64,000 nucleotides of DNA from Roseburia hominis (lineage in GTDB: Bacteria > Bacillota > Clostridia > Lachnospirales > Lachnospiraceae). The notes under the pieces are model-generated. The model ran no database searches. It was not told where the DNA came from and saw only the letters and a program-made list of their open reading frames with translations. A program made the translations under genes and the position numbers. Of this stretch, positions 8,145-17,690 are shown piece by piece (the stretch's first letter is position 1; each line of letters starts with the position of its first letter). The stretch lies in the NCBI GenBank assembly GCA_021771815.1, contig JAETOE010000003.1:1-64000 (forward strand). The letters run 5' to 3'.

Positions 8145-8178
8145 GTCTCTTCTCTAAAAGAGGAGAGACTGTTATAAT
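8145..8178 (+). promoter_or_regulatory. Helicase promoter with inverted repeat in the -35 region
   Basis: An extended -10 (TGT then TATAAT, 8173-8178) lies directly after an inverted repeat: GTCTCTTCTCT (8145-8155) and AGAGGAGAGAC (8159-8169), one mismatch in 11. Its position over the -35 suggests an operator. The sequence does not match a Gram-positive LexA box. Confidence 0.5.
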
Positions 8179-8206
8179 AAAAAAAAGAAAAATCGGAGAA
8201 GACAGT

Positions 8207-10768
8207 ATGGGCAGGATCGTGAAGAATGAAAAGGGCATTATAAAAATATCTGTGCGTAATCTGGTCGAATTCATTCTGCGCGAGGGCGATATCGACAACC
8301 GGCACGGCAGGGCGGCGTCCCCGGAGGCAATGTGGGAGGGCAGCCGCATTCACAAAAGGATTCAAAAGAGCATGGGTGCGAATTACCATCCCGAGGTTCC
8401 GCTTCGCATTGATATTGAGGAGGAGGAATATACGCTTGTCATCGAGGGGAGAGCGGACGGTATTCAGATCGACTATGACGACGGGAGAGAACTGACGCAG
8501 GCGGAGAATTATAACCACTTAGAGCTTGACGGGCATGCGCAGGTGACGATCGATGAGATCAAGGGCGTGTATCTGAATCTGGAACATCTTGACGCGCCGA
8601 TCGGCGTGCACCGGGCGCAGGCAATGTGTTATGCGTATATCTATGCCAGCAGACATTCTCTTGCAGAAATTTCCGTGCAGATGACGTACTGCAATCTCGA
8701 TACTGAGGGGATGGCAAAGTCGGTCTTTCTCTCTAATCTAAAGCGTTTTCGGGAGAAGTTCCGTTATGAGGAATTGGAAGTCTGGTTTTTGCAGTTGGTC
8801 GGTGAGTACAAAAAGTGGGCGGATTTTCAGTTTGCATGGAGAAATTTAAGGCAGGAGTCTATTCAGAGGCTTACTTTTCCATATGAATACCGGAGGGGAC
8901 AGAAGGAATTGGCGGCAGGCGTGTACCGCACGATCGCGCGAGGGAAGACTCTGTTCATTCAGGCGCCGACCGGAGTCGGCAAGACGATTTCCACGGTTTT
9001 TCCAGCGGTAAAAGCCGTCGGGGAGGAATTGGGGGAGAAGATTTTTTACCTGACGGCAAAGACGATTACGGGAACGGTCGCGAGGGAGGCGTTCGAGCTT
9101 CTGCGCGCACAGGGCTATCAGGCGAAGCTGATACAGATTACGGCGAAGGAGAAGCTCTGCAAGTGCGAGGAGATGGACTGCAACCCGGTGCATTGCCCGT
9201 ACGCGAAGGGCCATTATGACCGGGTGAATGATGCGGTGTATAATTTGCTGCAGAAGGAGGACGTGTTCACGCGGGAGGTTCTTTTGGAGCAGGCGGAGGA
9301 ATACATGGTCTGCCCGTTCGAACTTTGTCTCGATACGGCGACGTGGACGGATGACATCATTTGCGACTACAATTATGTGTTTGATCCAAATGTTTACTTA
9401 AAGCGTTTTTTCGCGGAAGGCACAAGAGGCGACTATATTTTTCTTGTGGACGAGGCGCACAATCTTGTCGAGCGCAGCAGGGAGATGTACAGCGCTGCTA
9501 TATATAAGGAAGATTTTCTTGCGGCAAAAAAGCTTTTAAAGCAGTATAAGGGGCAGCGGGAGGCAGAGCGGCTTGCAGAGCGGACGATTTCGCATCTGGA
9601 AAAATGCAATAAGCTTCTGCTTGGCTATAAGCGGGAGTGTGAGAAGTATGTGATCTATGATGAAATCGGAACGCTCATGATGGCTTTGATGCGCGCGGCG
9701 TCCGATTACGATGAATTTCTGCAGAAAGCGGGGGAGTTCGAAGGACGGAAGGAAGCCGGCGAATTTTATTTTAATCTGCGGAATTTTATGAATATTCACG
9801 AACTGGTGGACGAGCGGTATGTCATTTACTCCGAGCACGAGGAGGACGGACGTTTCAAGCTAAAGCTGTTCTGCGTCGACCCGTCGGCGAATCTGCAGGA
9901 GCGCATCGACAAGGGAAATGCGACGATTTTCTTCTCGGCGACGCTGCTTCCGATTCAGTATTACAAGAGTCTGCTCTCCACGAAGCAGGATAACTATGCG
10001 GTCTACGCGGAGACGGCGTTCTCGGAAAAACAGCGGCTGCTTTTGCTTGCAAGCGATGTGAGCAGTAAATATACGAGGCGGAACGCTGTGGAATTTGAGC
10101 GGATCGCGGCGTACATACGGGCAACGGCGCAGGCGAAGAAGGGGAATTATATGGTGTTCTTTCCTTCCTATAAAATGATGCGGCAGGTGTATGAGGTATT
10201 TCTGGCGTGCGGCGGGGAGGAACTTACATGTTCCGAAGACGGCAGGAAGCCGGAGCAGGAGAGCCTGTCGGAAGAGGAGAGAGGAGGTATCGCATGCATC
10301 ATCCAGCGTTCCGGGATGCGGGAGGCGGAGCGTGAAGCATTTCTTGAGGTTTTTTCCGGGGAAGCGTCGGCAGAGAGAGAGGCGTCTCTTGTGGCGTTCT
10401 GCGTGCTCGGCGGAATCTTTGGGGAGGGAATCGACCTTAAGAACGAGCAGTTGATCGGCGCGATCATTGTGGGAACGGGATTGCCGCAGGTTGGAAATGA
10501 GCGGGAGATTCTGATGAACTATTACGATGCGCGCTCGGGCAGCGGATTTGACTATGCTTATCGTTACCCCGGCATGAACAAGGTTCTTCAGGCGGCGGGG
10601 CGCGTAATCCGCACCGCATCCGACGTGGGGGTCATTGAATTGCTGGACGAGCGGTTTTTGCAGAGCGATTACCGCGGGGTGTTTCCGCGGGAGTGGGAGC
10701 AGCGGACGGTGTGCAATATAGGAACGGTGGAGGAATGCCTGCGGCAGTTCTGGGAGAGAAAAGGATAG
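8207..10768 (+). CDS. Rad3/DinG-type DNA helicase with N-terminal PD-(D/E)XK-like domain
   Basis: 853-aa superfamily 2 helicase, XPD/DinG-like. Residues 1-200 resemble a Cas4/AddB-type PD-(D/E)XK nuclease module (EGRADGI near 85, DEIKGV near 117). Walker A APTGVGKT is near residue 250. A cysteine cluster (KLCKCEEMDCNPVHC, about 317-331, with further Cys near 370) fits the XPD iron-sulfur domain. DEAH follows near 413 and the motif VI region GRVIRTASD near 798. It likely acts in DNA repair or on structured DNA. Its gene ends 3 bp from the convergent LysR gene. Confidence 0.92.
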   Translation: MGRIVKNEKGIIKISVRNLVEFILREGDIDNRHGRAASPEAMWEGSRIHKRIQKSMGANYHPEVPLRIDIEEEEYTLVIEGRADGIQIDYDDGRELTQAENYNHLELDGHAQVTIDEIKGVYLNLEHLDAPIGVHRAQAMCYAYIYASRHSLAEISVQMTYCNLDTEGMAKSVFLSNLKRFREKFRYEELEVWFLQLVGEYKKWADFQFAWRNLRQESIQRLTFPYEYRRGQKELAAGVYRTIARGKTLFIQAPTGVGKTISTVFPAVKAVGEELGEKIFYLTAKTITGTVAREAFELLRAQGYQAKLIQITAKEKLCKCEEMDCNPVHCPYAKGHYDRVNDAVYNLLQKEDVFTREVLLEQAEEYMVCPFELCLDTATWTDDIICDYNYVFDPNVYLKRFFAEGTRGDYIFLVDEAHNLVERSREMYSAAIYKEDFLAAKKLLKQYKGQREAERLAERTISHLEKCNKLLLGYKRECEKYVIYDEIGTLMMALMRAASDYDEFLQKAGEFEGRKEAGEFYFNLRNFMNIHELVDERYVIYSEHEEDGRFKLKLFCVDPSANLQERIDKGNATIFFSATLLPIQYYKSLLSTKQDNYAVYAETAFSEKQRLLLLASDVSSKYTRRNAVEFERIAAYIRATAQAKKGNYMVFFPSYKMMRQVYEVFLACGGEELTCSEDGRKPEQESLSEEERGGIACIIQRSGMREAEREAFLEVFSGEASAEREASLVAFCVLGGIFGEGIDLKNEQLIGAIIVGTGLPQVGNEREILMNYYDARSGSGFDYAYRYPGMNKVLQAAGRVIRTASDVGVIELLDERFLQSDYRGVFPREWEQRTVCNIGTVEECLRQFWERKG

Positions 10769-10771
10769 CAT

Positions 10772-11656
10772 CTACACTGTCGGCAGTAATTTCAAAAATT
10801 CCTCCGTGGACTGCGCCGCAGGCAGCGTCGGGTTGATGGCGGCTACTATCTGGCGGGACGGCAGTTTTTCCTTCGTGCGCACGATGAAAAGCTCCTTTGA
10901 CTCCCGGCTGAGGCAGTAATCCGGAACAATGGCGATGCCAAGCCCGATGCGTGCGAGGTCGATTAAGAGGTCGTTGCTGCTCAGTTCGATCTGCGGAATC
11001 AGTTCCAACTGGTGCTGCAAAAAGAGGTTGTGCAGAAATTCGCTGGTCGTGCTCTTGCGGTCGAGCATGAGGATCGGGTACTGCCTTAACTCATCAAGCG
11101 GAATTTCCTGCTGTTTCAGATTGAAGTAGGCAGGGTTCGCGATGAAGACGTCCGTGAAGCTGCAGACCGTTTTCTGGATGTAGGAGTGGTTCAGGTTCGA
11201 ATTCGGAAAATTAGCCACGACCAGATCGACTTTGCCCTGCTCTAACAGATCGACACAGCTTAAGGAAGTCGCGTTCGTGACCTTGATCGGCACATTCGGG
11301 AACTTCTTGTGAAACTGCTTTAAATAAGGTACGAGAAAATAACGGCAGATCGTGTCGCTCGCGCCGATGTGGAGCTGTCCTAAGCCCAGACTCCCGGAGT
11401 CTAAGAGTTGGTTTTCCCCGCGCCGGATCAGGTTCATGGCAGGTTCGATGTGCTTTAAGAGAATCTTGCCTGCGGGCGTGAGCTGCACCTTTTTTGTGCT
11501 TCGGATGAAAAGCGGCTGCTCTAACTTCTTTTCCAGAGTTTTGATGGACTGGCTGACCGCAGACTGCGAGATATAGAGCTGCTTGCTTGCCTCCGAGAAG
11601 CTCAGGGAGGTCGCGACATAAAAAAATACTTTATATAATTCGTAATTGATATCCAT
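10772..11656 (-). CDS. LysR-family transcriptional regulator
   Basis: 294-aa LTTR. The N-terminal winged helix (residues 1-60: FSEASKQLYISQSAVSQSIKTLEKKL) is followed by a substrate-binding domain with the LHIGASDTICRYFLVPYL start near residue 95. It is divergent from purL across 256 bp that contain a perfect inverted repeat. Whether it controls purL, itself or a distant target cannot be read from sequence. It ends 3 bp from the helicase gene, so the two are convergent. Confidence 0.93.
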   Translation of the reverse strand: MDINYELYKVFFYVATSLSFSEASKQLYISQSAVSQSIKTLEKKLEQPLFIRSTKKVQLTPAGKILLKHIEPAMNLIRRGENQLLDSGSLGLGQLHIGASDTICRYFLVPYLKQFHKKFPNVPIKVTNATSLSCVDLLEQGKVDLVVANFPNSNLNHSYIQKTVCSFTDVFIANPAYFNLKQQEIPLDELRQYPILMLDRKSTTSEFLHNLFLQHQLELIPQIELSSNDLLIDLARIGLGIAIVPDYCLSRESKELFIVRTKEKLPSRQIVAAINPTLPAAQSTEEFLKLLPTV

Positions 11657-11767
11657 AATTCCTCATTTCTGCGGGAAAACCGCGGTGTCTGACAGGGGAA
11701 AGGCAGCAGCAAAAGACCGCATGAAAGCTTTGGCGGAAAGCGCTTGCCGGGTGAAATAATCACATTC

Positions 11768-11823
11768 CAATTATAAGGGGTGCTTATAATTGTGTCAAAT
11801 AAATTATGAATTAGCTATGCTAA
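11768..11823. promoter_or_regulatory. Candidate LysR operator region
   Basis: Perfect inverted repeat CAATTATAAG (11768-11777), GGGTG, CTTATAATTG (11783-11792); 10-bp arms with a 5-bp centre fit LTTR boxes. A second smaller dyad, TTAGC-TAT-GCTAA, lies at 11811-11823. Both sit between the divergent lysR and purL genes. Confidence 0.55.
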
Positions 11824-11866
11824 TAAAAGAGATTAAATATATTAATTATGCTTATCTAATATCCTA

Positions 11867-11875
11867 TGTTATACT
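11867..11875 (+). promoter_or_regulatory. purL promoter (-10)
   Basis: TGT followed by TATACT (11870-11875), an extended -10 about 37 bp before the purL ATG. The matching -35 is poor, which would suit activator or anti-repressor control. Confidence 0.5.
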
Positions 11876-11912
11876 GCATATAAATAAAAGAGGATAAAAT
11901 GGAGGAGAGAGC

Positions 11913-14900
11913 ATGAGCAACGTAAGACGTGTCTATGTGGAGAAGAAACCGGCATTTGCGGTGCGGGCCAAGGAACTGCACGCAGAGATCAGGAGTTATC
12001 TGGGAATTGGCGGCGTAACGAAGGTTCGCGTTCTGATTCGTTATGATATTGAGAATATTTCGGAGGATACCTATCAGAAGGCGTTGGGGACGGTCTTTTC
12101 CGAGCCGCCTGTGGATGATATTTATGAGGAAACATTTGATTTAAACGGGGCGACGGTCTTTTCGGTGGAGTTTCTTCCGGGACAGTTCGACCAGAGAGCC
12201 GATTCCGCAGAACAGTGCGTGAAGCTGTTAAATGAGAACGAAGATCCGCTCATCCGCACCGCCGTGACCTATGTGATCGAGGGGACGGCAAGCGATGAGG
12301 AGCTTGCGGCGATCAAGAAGCACTGCATCAATCCGGTGGATTCCAGAGAGACCGGCATGGAAAAGCCGGCGACGCTTGTGCAGACGTTCCCGGAGCCGGA
12401 GGACGTGCTCATTTTTGAAAATATGACGGAGCGGGAAGATTTCATTGATATGCCGCAGGCAGAATTGAAGGAGCTTTACGATTCTTTAAATCTTGCCATG
12501 ACCTTCAAGGATTTCCTGCATATCCAGAATTATTTTAAGGGTGAGGAGAAGCGCAATCCGTCCATGACGGAAATCCGTGTGCTCGATACCTATTGGTCAG
12601 ATCACTGCCGTCATACGACCTTCTCCACAGAACTTAAGGACGTTGCGTTTGACGACGGCTATTACCGCGCGCCGATGGAGGAGACGTATCAGGATTATCT
12701 GAACACGCATAAGAACCTGTATGCGGGACGCTCGGACAAGTTCGTCTGCCTGATGGACATTGCGCTGATGGCGATGAAGCGTCTGAAAAAGGAAGGCAAG
12801 CTTGCAGATCAGGAGGAGTCCGATGAGATCAACGCATGCTCGATCGTCGTGCCGATCGAGGTGGACGGCGTGACCGAGGAGTGGCTTGTGAATTTCAAGA
12901 ACGAGACGCACAACCACCCGACCGAGATCGAGCCGTTCGGCGGGGCGGCGACCTGTCTTGGCGGTGCGATCCGCGATCCGTTGTCGGGACGTACTTATGT
13001 GTATCAGGCAATGCGCGTGACCGGAGCGGCGGACCCGACCGTTTCCGTAAAGGATACGATCCCGGGCAAGCTTCCGCAGAAGAAGCTGGTGCGCGAGGCG
13101 GCGCACGGTTACAGCTCCTACGGAAATCAGATCGGACTGGCAACGGGCTATGTCAAGGAAGTGTATCATCCGAATTACGTGGCGAAGCGTATGGAGATCG
13201 GTGCGGTCTTAGGCGCAGCGCCGAGACGTGCGGTACAGAGGCTGACCTCCGATCCGGGCGATATCATTATTCTGCTTGGCGGGCGCACAGGACGCGACGG
13301 TATCGGCGGTGCGACAGGTTCTTCTAAGGCGCACAATACGGAGTCTACGGCTGTCTGCGGCGCGGAGGTACAGAAGGGTAATCCGCCGACGGAGCGCAAG
13401 ATTCAAAGGTTGTTCCGCCGCGAGGAGGTTGCGCATGTCATTAAGAAGTGCAACGATTTCGGCGCGGGCGGCGTGTCGGTAGCCATCGGCGAGCTTGCAG
13501 ACGGACTTCGCGTAAATCTCGATAAAGTTCCGAAGAAATACGCGGGACTTGACGGAACGGAGCTTGCAATTTCCGAATCTCAGGAGCGTATGGCAGTTGT
13601 CGTAGCGCCGGAAGATGTAGAGAAGTTCCTCGGCTTTGCGAAGGAGGAGAATCTTGAGGCGGTCGAGGTTGCGGTTGTGACCGAAGAGCCGAGGCTCGTG
13701 TTGACATGGAGAGGCAAAGAGGTCGTCAATCTTTCCCGTGCGTTCCTCGATACGAACGGCGCGCATCAGGAGACAAATGTTGCGGTCGATATGCCGGACC
13801 CAAAGAAGAATTATCTGAAAAAGATCAGTCTGCCGAAGGTCGCGGAGGCGGTTGCGGCAGGCGATATGAAGAAGGCGTGGCTCACGGAGCTTGCCGACTT
13901 GAATGTGTGCTCCCAGAAGGGGCTTGTCGAGATGTTCGACGGTTCCATCGGAGCGGGCAGCGTCTACATGCCGTTCGGCGGAAAATATCAGTTGACTGAG
14001 ACACAGTCTATGGTCGCTAAGATTCCGGTCGCAAACGGCAAATCGGATGCGGTGACGATGATGGCATACGGTTTCGATCCGTACCTGTCGTCCTGGAGCC
14101 CGTATCACGGAGCGGTCTACGCGGTGCTCGAATCGTTATCGAGAATCGTTGCGGCAGGCGGCGATTACAGCAAGGTTCGTTTCACGTTCCAGGAATATTT
14201 CCGCAGAATGAGCGAGGAGCCGAAGCGCTGGAGCCAGCCGTTCGTTGCGCTGCTCGGTGCGTACAATGCGCAGATCGGGTTCGGTCTGCCGTCCATCGGC
14301 GGTAAGGACTCCATGTCGGGAAGCTTCAACGAGATCGATGTTCCGCCGACGCTGGTTTCTTTTGCAGTCGATGTTGCAAAGGAAAAGGATATTATCACGC
14401 CGGAGCTCAAGGCAGCCGGGAATCAGCTCGTACTTTTCTCCGTGGAGAAAGATGCTTACGATCTTCCGGTCTATGCGCAGATCATGAAGCTGTATACCGT
14501 ACTGCATGAACTGATCCAGAAGGGTGTGATCGTGTCTGCTTACGCGCTGGATGGCAAGGGTCTTGCGGCGGCGTTAAGCAAGATGGCATTCGGAAATAAG
14601 CTTGGCGTGACGGTCGAGAGCGAAGTGACAGCAGACACCTTGTTTGGACCGGGCTTTGGTAACATTGTGGCGGAGGTTCCGGCAGAGAAGGCGGCAACCG
14701 TAAAGGATGTTCTTGGTGCGGCAGGGCTTACAGACTGCGAGACGATTGTCGGTTGTGTCAACGGCGAGCAGAGCATTTGTTATGGCGATATGAAGCTTCC
14801 GGTTGACGAGGCGGTCGAGGCGTGGTGCGGTACCCTTGAGAAGGTATTCCCGACACGTGCGACCGAGAACCGCGAGGAGCTTTCCACCGGAATCTATGAG

Positions 14901-15734
14901 ACGGATAGCATTTATGTATGCAAGAATAAGGTGGCAAAGCCGACCGTATTCATTCCGGTATTTCCGGGTACGAACTGCGAGTATGACAGCGCACGCGCAT
15001 TTGAACGCGCAGGCGCAGACACCATTGTAAAGGTATTTAAGAATCTGAATGCAGAGGACATCCGCGATTCTGTCGATGAATTTGTAAAGGCAATCGACCA
15101 GGCGCAGATCATCATGTTCCCGGGCGGATTCTCCGCGGGCGACGAACCGGAAGGCTCTGCGAAGTTCTTTGCGACAGCGTTCCGCAATGAGAAGATGACG
15201 GAAGCAGTCATGAAGCTTCTAAACGAGCGCGACGGACTGGCGCTCGGTATCTGCAACGGTTTCCAGGCGCTGATTAAGCTCGGTCTTGTTCCGTATGGCG
15301 AGATTCGTCCGCAGACAGCAGATTCACCGACGCTGACCTATAACACGATCGGCCGTCATATCAGCAAGATGGTATACACGAAGGTCGTAACCAACAAGTC
15401 TCCGTGGCTTGCACAGGCGAAAACCGGAGAGGTATACTGCAACCCAGCATCCCACGGCGAAGGACGTTTCGTTGCGCCGAAGGAGTGGCTGGATAAGCTC
15501 TTTGCGAATGGCCAGGTAGCGACGCAGTACGTCAATGAGGCGGGTGTGCCGACGATGGACGAGGAGTGGAACATCAACGGTTCCTATATGGCGATCGAGG
15601 GTATCACAAGCCCGGACGGAAGAGTGCTCGGCAAGATGGCGCACTCCGAGAGACGCGACAGAAGCGTTGCGATGAATATCTACGGAGAGCAGGACTTAAA
15701 GCTGTTTGAGTCGGGTGTGGCGTACTTCAAATAG
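11913..15734 (+). CDS. purL: Phosphoribosylformylglycinamidine synthase, single-chain (PurL+PurQ)
   Basis: Fourth step of purine synthesis: FGAR + Gln + ATP to FGAM. This is the large 1273-aa form with everything in one chain: an N-terminal PurS-like part, the central two-lobed AIRS-type synthase (TYWSDHCRHTTF near residue 228, NDFGAGGVSVAIGEL near 512), and a C-terminal class I glutaminase (FPGTNCEYDSA, nucleophile Cys in LGICNGFQ near 1112, His in NPASHGEGRF near 1180). GGAGGAGAG precedes the ATG. It stands apart from the purC-purF-purB cluster 18 kb downstream and may answer to the divergent LysR gene. Confidence 0.97.
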   Translation: MSNVRRVYVEKKPAFAVRAKELHAEIRSYLGIGGVTKVRVLIRYDIENISEDTYQKALGTVFSEPPVDDIYEETFDLNGATVFSVEFLPGQFDQRADSAEQCVKLLNENEDPLIRTAVTYVIEGTASDEELAAIKKHCINPVDSRETGMEKPATLVQTFPEPEDVLIFENMTEREDFIDMPQAELKELYDSLNLAMTFKDFLHIQNYFKGEEKRNPSMTEIRVLDTYWSDHCRHTTFSTELKDVAFDDGYYRAPMEETYQDYLNTHKNLYAGRSDKFVCLMDIALMAMKRLKKEGKLADQEESDEINACSIVVPIEVDGVTEEWLVNFKNETHNHPTEIEPFGGAATCLGGAIRDPLSGRTYVYQAMRVTGAADPTVSVKDTIPGKLPQKKLVREAAHGYSSYGNQIGLATGYVKEVYHPNYVAKRMEIGAVLGAAPRRAVQRLTSDPGDIIILLGGRTGRDGIGGATGSSKAHNTESTAVCGAEVQKGNPPTERKIQRLFRREEVAHVIKKCNDFGAGGVSVAIGELADGLRVNLDKVPKKYAGLDGTELAISESQERMAVVVAPEDVEKFLGFAKEENLEAVEVAVVTEEPRLVLTWRGKEVVNLSRAFLDTNGAHQETNVAVDMPDPKKNYLKKISLPKVAEAVAAGDMKKAWLTELADLNVCSQKGLVEMFDGSIGAGSVYMPFGGKYQLTETQSMVAKIPVANGKSDAVTMMAYGFDPYLSSWSPYHGAVYAVLESLSRIVAAGGDYSKVRFTFQEYFRRMSEEPKRWSQPFVALLGAYNAQIGFGLPSIGGKDSMSGSFNEIDVPPTLVSFAVDVAKEKDIITPELKAAGNQLVLFSVEKDAYDLPVYAQIMKLYTVLHELIQKGVIVSAYALDGKGLAAALSKMAFGNKLGVTVESEVTADTLFGPGFGNIVAEVPAEKAATVKDVLGAAGLTDCETIVGCVNGEQSICYGDMKLPVDEAVEAWCGTLEKVFPTRATENREELSTGIYETDSIYVCKNKVAKPTVFIPVFPGTNCEYDSARAFERAGADTIVKVFKNLNAEDIRDSVDEFVKAIDQAQIIMFPGGFSAGDEPEGSAKFFATAFRNEKMTEAVMKLLNERDGLALGICNGFQALIKLGLVPYGEIRPQTADSPTLTYNTIGRHISKMVYTKVVTNKSPWLAQAKTGEVYCNPASHGEGRFVAPKEWLDKLFANGQVATQYVNEAGVPTMDEEWNINGSYMAIEGITSPDGRVLGKMAHSERRDRSVAMNIYGEQDLKLFESGVAYFK

Positions 15735-15755
15735 AATTGCACAAATAGCATCGGG

Positions 15756-15796
15756 CAGACCGGAAAGGATCACTTTGTATCGTTTCCGGTCTGTAT
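15756..15796 (+). terminator. Terminator-like hairpin after purL
   Basis: CAGACCGGAAA (15756-15766) pairs perfectly with TTTCCGGTCTG (15783-15793). The tail TATTATG is a poor U-tract, so termination may be partial and the MATE gene 70 bp on could be read through. Confidence 0.6.
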
Positions 15797-15866
15797 TATG
15801 TATAGAAGAGAGGCGGATACGCAAGCCTGGCGACCTGCGGAAAGAGAGAATGAAGGAGAGGAAGAG

Positions 15867-17252
15867 ATGTTTTTACAGAAAAAAGAAAACTCCCTTGGCA
15901 TCGACTGGGGTGCATTTTATAAAGGTGTGTTTGCACTTGTCATCCCAATGGCGCTGCAGAATCTGATCAATGTCGGAGTGACGGCGGCGGATGTCATTAT
16001 GCTGGGGAGGGTCGGGGAGAAGGTGCTCTCCGGTGCATCCCTTGCAGGTCAGGTGCAGTATATCATGACCTTGTTCCTCTTCGGGCTGACGTCCGGTGCG
16101 ACCGTGCTGACGGCGCAGTACTGGGGGAAGGGCGATAAGAATACGATTGAGAAGATTTTAGGGCTTGGACTTCGCGCAGCGATCCTTGTGACTGCAATTT
16201 TTACGGTGGCGGCGCTTGCCATACCGGGGCAGTTGATGCGGATTTTTACGAGTGATCCAGAGGTTATTGCGGAGGGAATCAAATACTTGCGGATTGTGGC
16301 GTTTTCCTATGTGGCAATGGGAATCACGCAGACGTATCTTTATATTATGCGGAGCGTGGAGCGGGTCGTTGTCGCGACCGTTGTCTATCTGTTATCACTG
16401 ATTTGTAACGTAATATTAAATGCAGTTTTTATTTTTGGACTATTGGGCTTTCCTGCAATGGGAATCATGGGAGCGGCGCTTGCAACACTGATCGCCCGTT
16501 TCCTCGAAGTGGCGCTGGTATTCGGTTACGCGCGTCTGTTCAACCGGGATATCAAGTTCCGTATGGGCTATCTGCTTTGCACGGAAAAGCTGCTGGCACA
16601 GGATTTCTTTCGCTATGCGATTCCGGTCATTGTAAATGAGGTGATGTGGGGGCTTGGAACGGCGGCGAACACGGCGATACTCGGGCATATGGGAAGCGCT
16701 GCGGTGGCGGCGAACTCGGTCGCGCAGGTTGCAAGGCAGCTCGCGACGGTCGTTGCATTCGGGCTTTCCAGTGCGACGGCGATTTACCTTGGAAAGACCA
16801 TCGGGGAGCGAAAGCTGGAGGAGGCGAAGGCGTATGCGAAGCGTTTTCTGGTTCTTTCGATTGTGATGGGAGCCATCGGCGGCGCAATTATTCTCGCGGC
16901 GATACCGATGGCAACGGCGGCATTGACCTTAACGTCTGCGGCGAAGGAATATCTTGCGGTGATGTTTGGCGTGATGTCCTATTTTGTAATCGGGCAGTCG
17001 TACAATTCGACAATGGTGGTCGGCGTGTTCCGCTCCGGGGGCGATACGAGATTCGGACTGCTTCTCGACGTATCGACGATGTGGTGTTGTTCGATCCTGA
17101 TCGGATTTCTCGCGGCGTTCGTATTTCATTGCAGTGTGCCCGTCGTTTATGTGTGTTTGATGAGCGATGAGATCATCAAGCTTCCGATTACGACATGGCG
17201 GTACACGCGCTACAAATGGCTGAAAAATGTGACAAGAGAGAACTTGGGATAG
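15867..17252 (+). CDS. MATE family efflux transporter
   Basis: Na+- or H+-coupled multidrug/toxin exporter of the MATE (MOP) superfamily in the cytoplasmic membrane. It has 461 aa and about 12 helices, with a two-fold repeat opening at LVIPMALQNLINVGVTAADVIMLGRVG and again around IPVIVNEVMWGLGTAANTAILGHMG. ATG 15867 follows AAGGAG by 8 bp; an in-frame upstream ATG at 15798 lacks one. A strong terminator follows. Substrate cannot be inferred. Confidence 0.93.
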   Translation: MFLQKKENSLGIDWGAFYKGVFALVIPMALQNLINVGVTAADVIMLGRVGEKVLSGASLAGQVQYIMTLFLFGLTSGATVLTAQYWGKGDKNTIEKILGLGLRAAILVTAIFTVAALAIPGQLMRIFTSDPEVIAEGIKYLRIVAFSYVAMGITQTYLYIMRSVERVVVATVVYLLSLICNVILNAVFIFGLLGFPAMGIMGAALATLIARFLEVALVFGYARLFNRDIKFRMGYLLCTEKLLAQDFFRYAIPVIVNEVMWGLGTAANTAILGHMGSAAVAANSVAQVARQLATVVAFGLSSATAIYLGKTIGERKLEEAKAYAKRFLVLSIVMGAIGGAIILAAIPMATAALTLTSAAKEYLAVMFGVMSYFVIGQSYNSTMVVGVFRSGGDTRFGLLLDVSTMWCCSILIGFLAAFVFHCSVPVVYVCLMSDEIIKLPITTWRYTRYKWLKNVTRENLG

Positions 17253-17270
17253 GGAGAGTGAAAATAGTTC

Positions 17271-17314
17271 AAGACCTTATAGAGAGAAATGATTCTTATC
17301 TATAAGGTCTTTTG
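17271..17314 (+). terminator. Intrinsic terminator of the MATE gene
   Basis: AAGACCTTATAGA (17271-17283) pairs perfectly over 13 bp with TCTATAAGGTCTT (17299-17311), followed by TTTG. Sequence beyond it (17315-17492) turns strongly AT-rich and holds no recognised gene. Confidence 0.85.
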
Positions 17315-17492
17315 CTTGTGAAGAAATGGGGGAGGAAAAGAAGATGGCAAATATAAATGGTAGAAAATAGGAAGAAAGTATAGTATATTAAAAACATAAT
17401 ATGAATGAAGCGTTGGTAATAATGGGGAAAACTTATTGTATGTGTTTTGAAATGAGTATGTGACAATAACAATATGCGGGAGAGATTGGGAT

Positions 17493-17690
17493 ATGGAAGA
17501 ATTGAATGAATTGGATTCAACATGTGGTGTTTCTGACGATGAGTTAACAAGACGTTTTCAAGAAGCAGTAAGAATTGAAAATGAAATTAAAAAGATTAAG
17601 GGGTTGCCAATTTCGAAATATGATTTTGAAAGAAAAACTCCATATATTGAATACCCGGATGGGAGAAGAGAATATGCAGAAAAAACCTGA
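17493..17690 (+). CDS. Putative antitoxin of a zeta-type toxin pair
   Basis: 65-aa acidic, helical protein with no recognised domain (MEELNELDSTCGVSDDELTRRF...). Its stop lies 17 bp inside the following zeta-like kinase gene, and its small size and position are those of an antitoxin. Start taken at ATG 17493, 10 bp after GGGAG; a GTG at 17460 in the same frame would add 11 residues. Base composition is clearly more AT-rich than the neighbours, as is the toxin gene. The antitoxin role is inferred from context only. Confidence 0.65.
   Translation: MEELNELDSTCGVSDDELTRRFQEAVRIENEIKKIKGLPISKYDFERKTPYIEYPDGRREYAEKT

Noticed and set aside
8145-8169. LexA box before the helicase
   Set aside because: The dyad GTCTCTTCTCT/AGAGGAGAGAC lacks the GAAC...GTTC core of Gram-positive LexA sites.
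7604-8518. 304-codon open frame on the minus strand across the HPr-like gene
   Set aside because: It crosses a promoter, a perfect terminator and two genes, so it is not a real gene.
9860-10771. 303-codon open frame opposite the helicase
   Set aside because: Shadow frame rich in Arg/His/Pro with no domain; the helicase motifs lie on the plus strand.
13209-14108. 299-codon open frame opposite purL
   Set aside because: Shadow of conserved purL sequence on the other strand.
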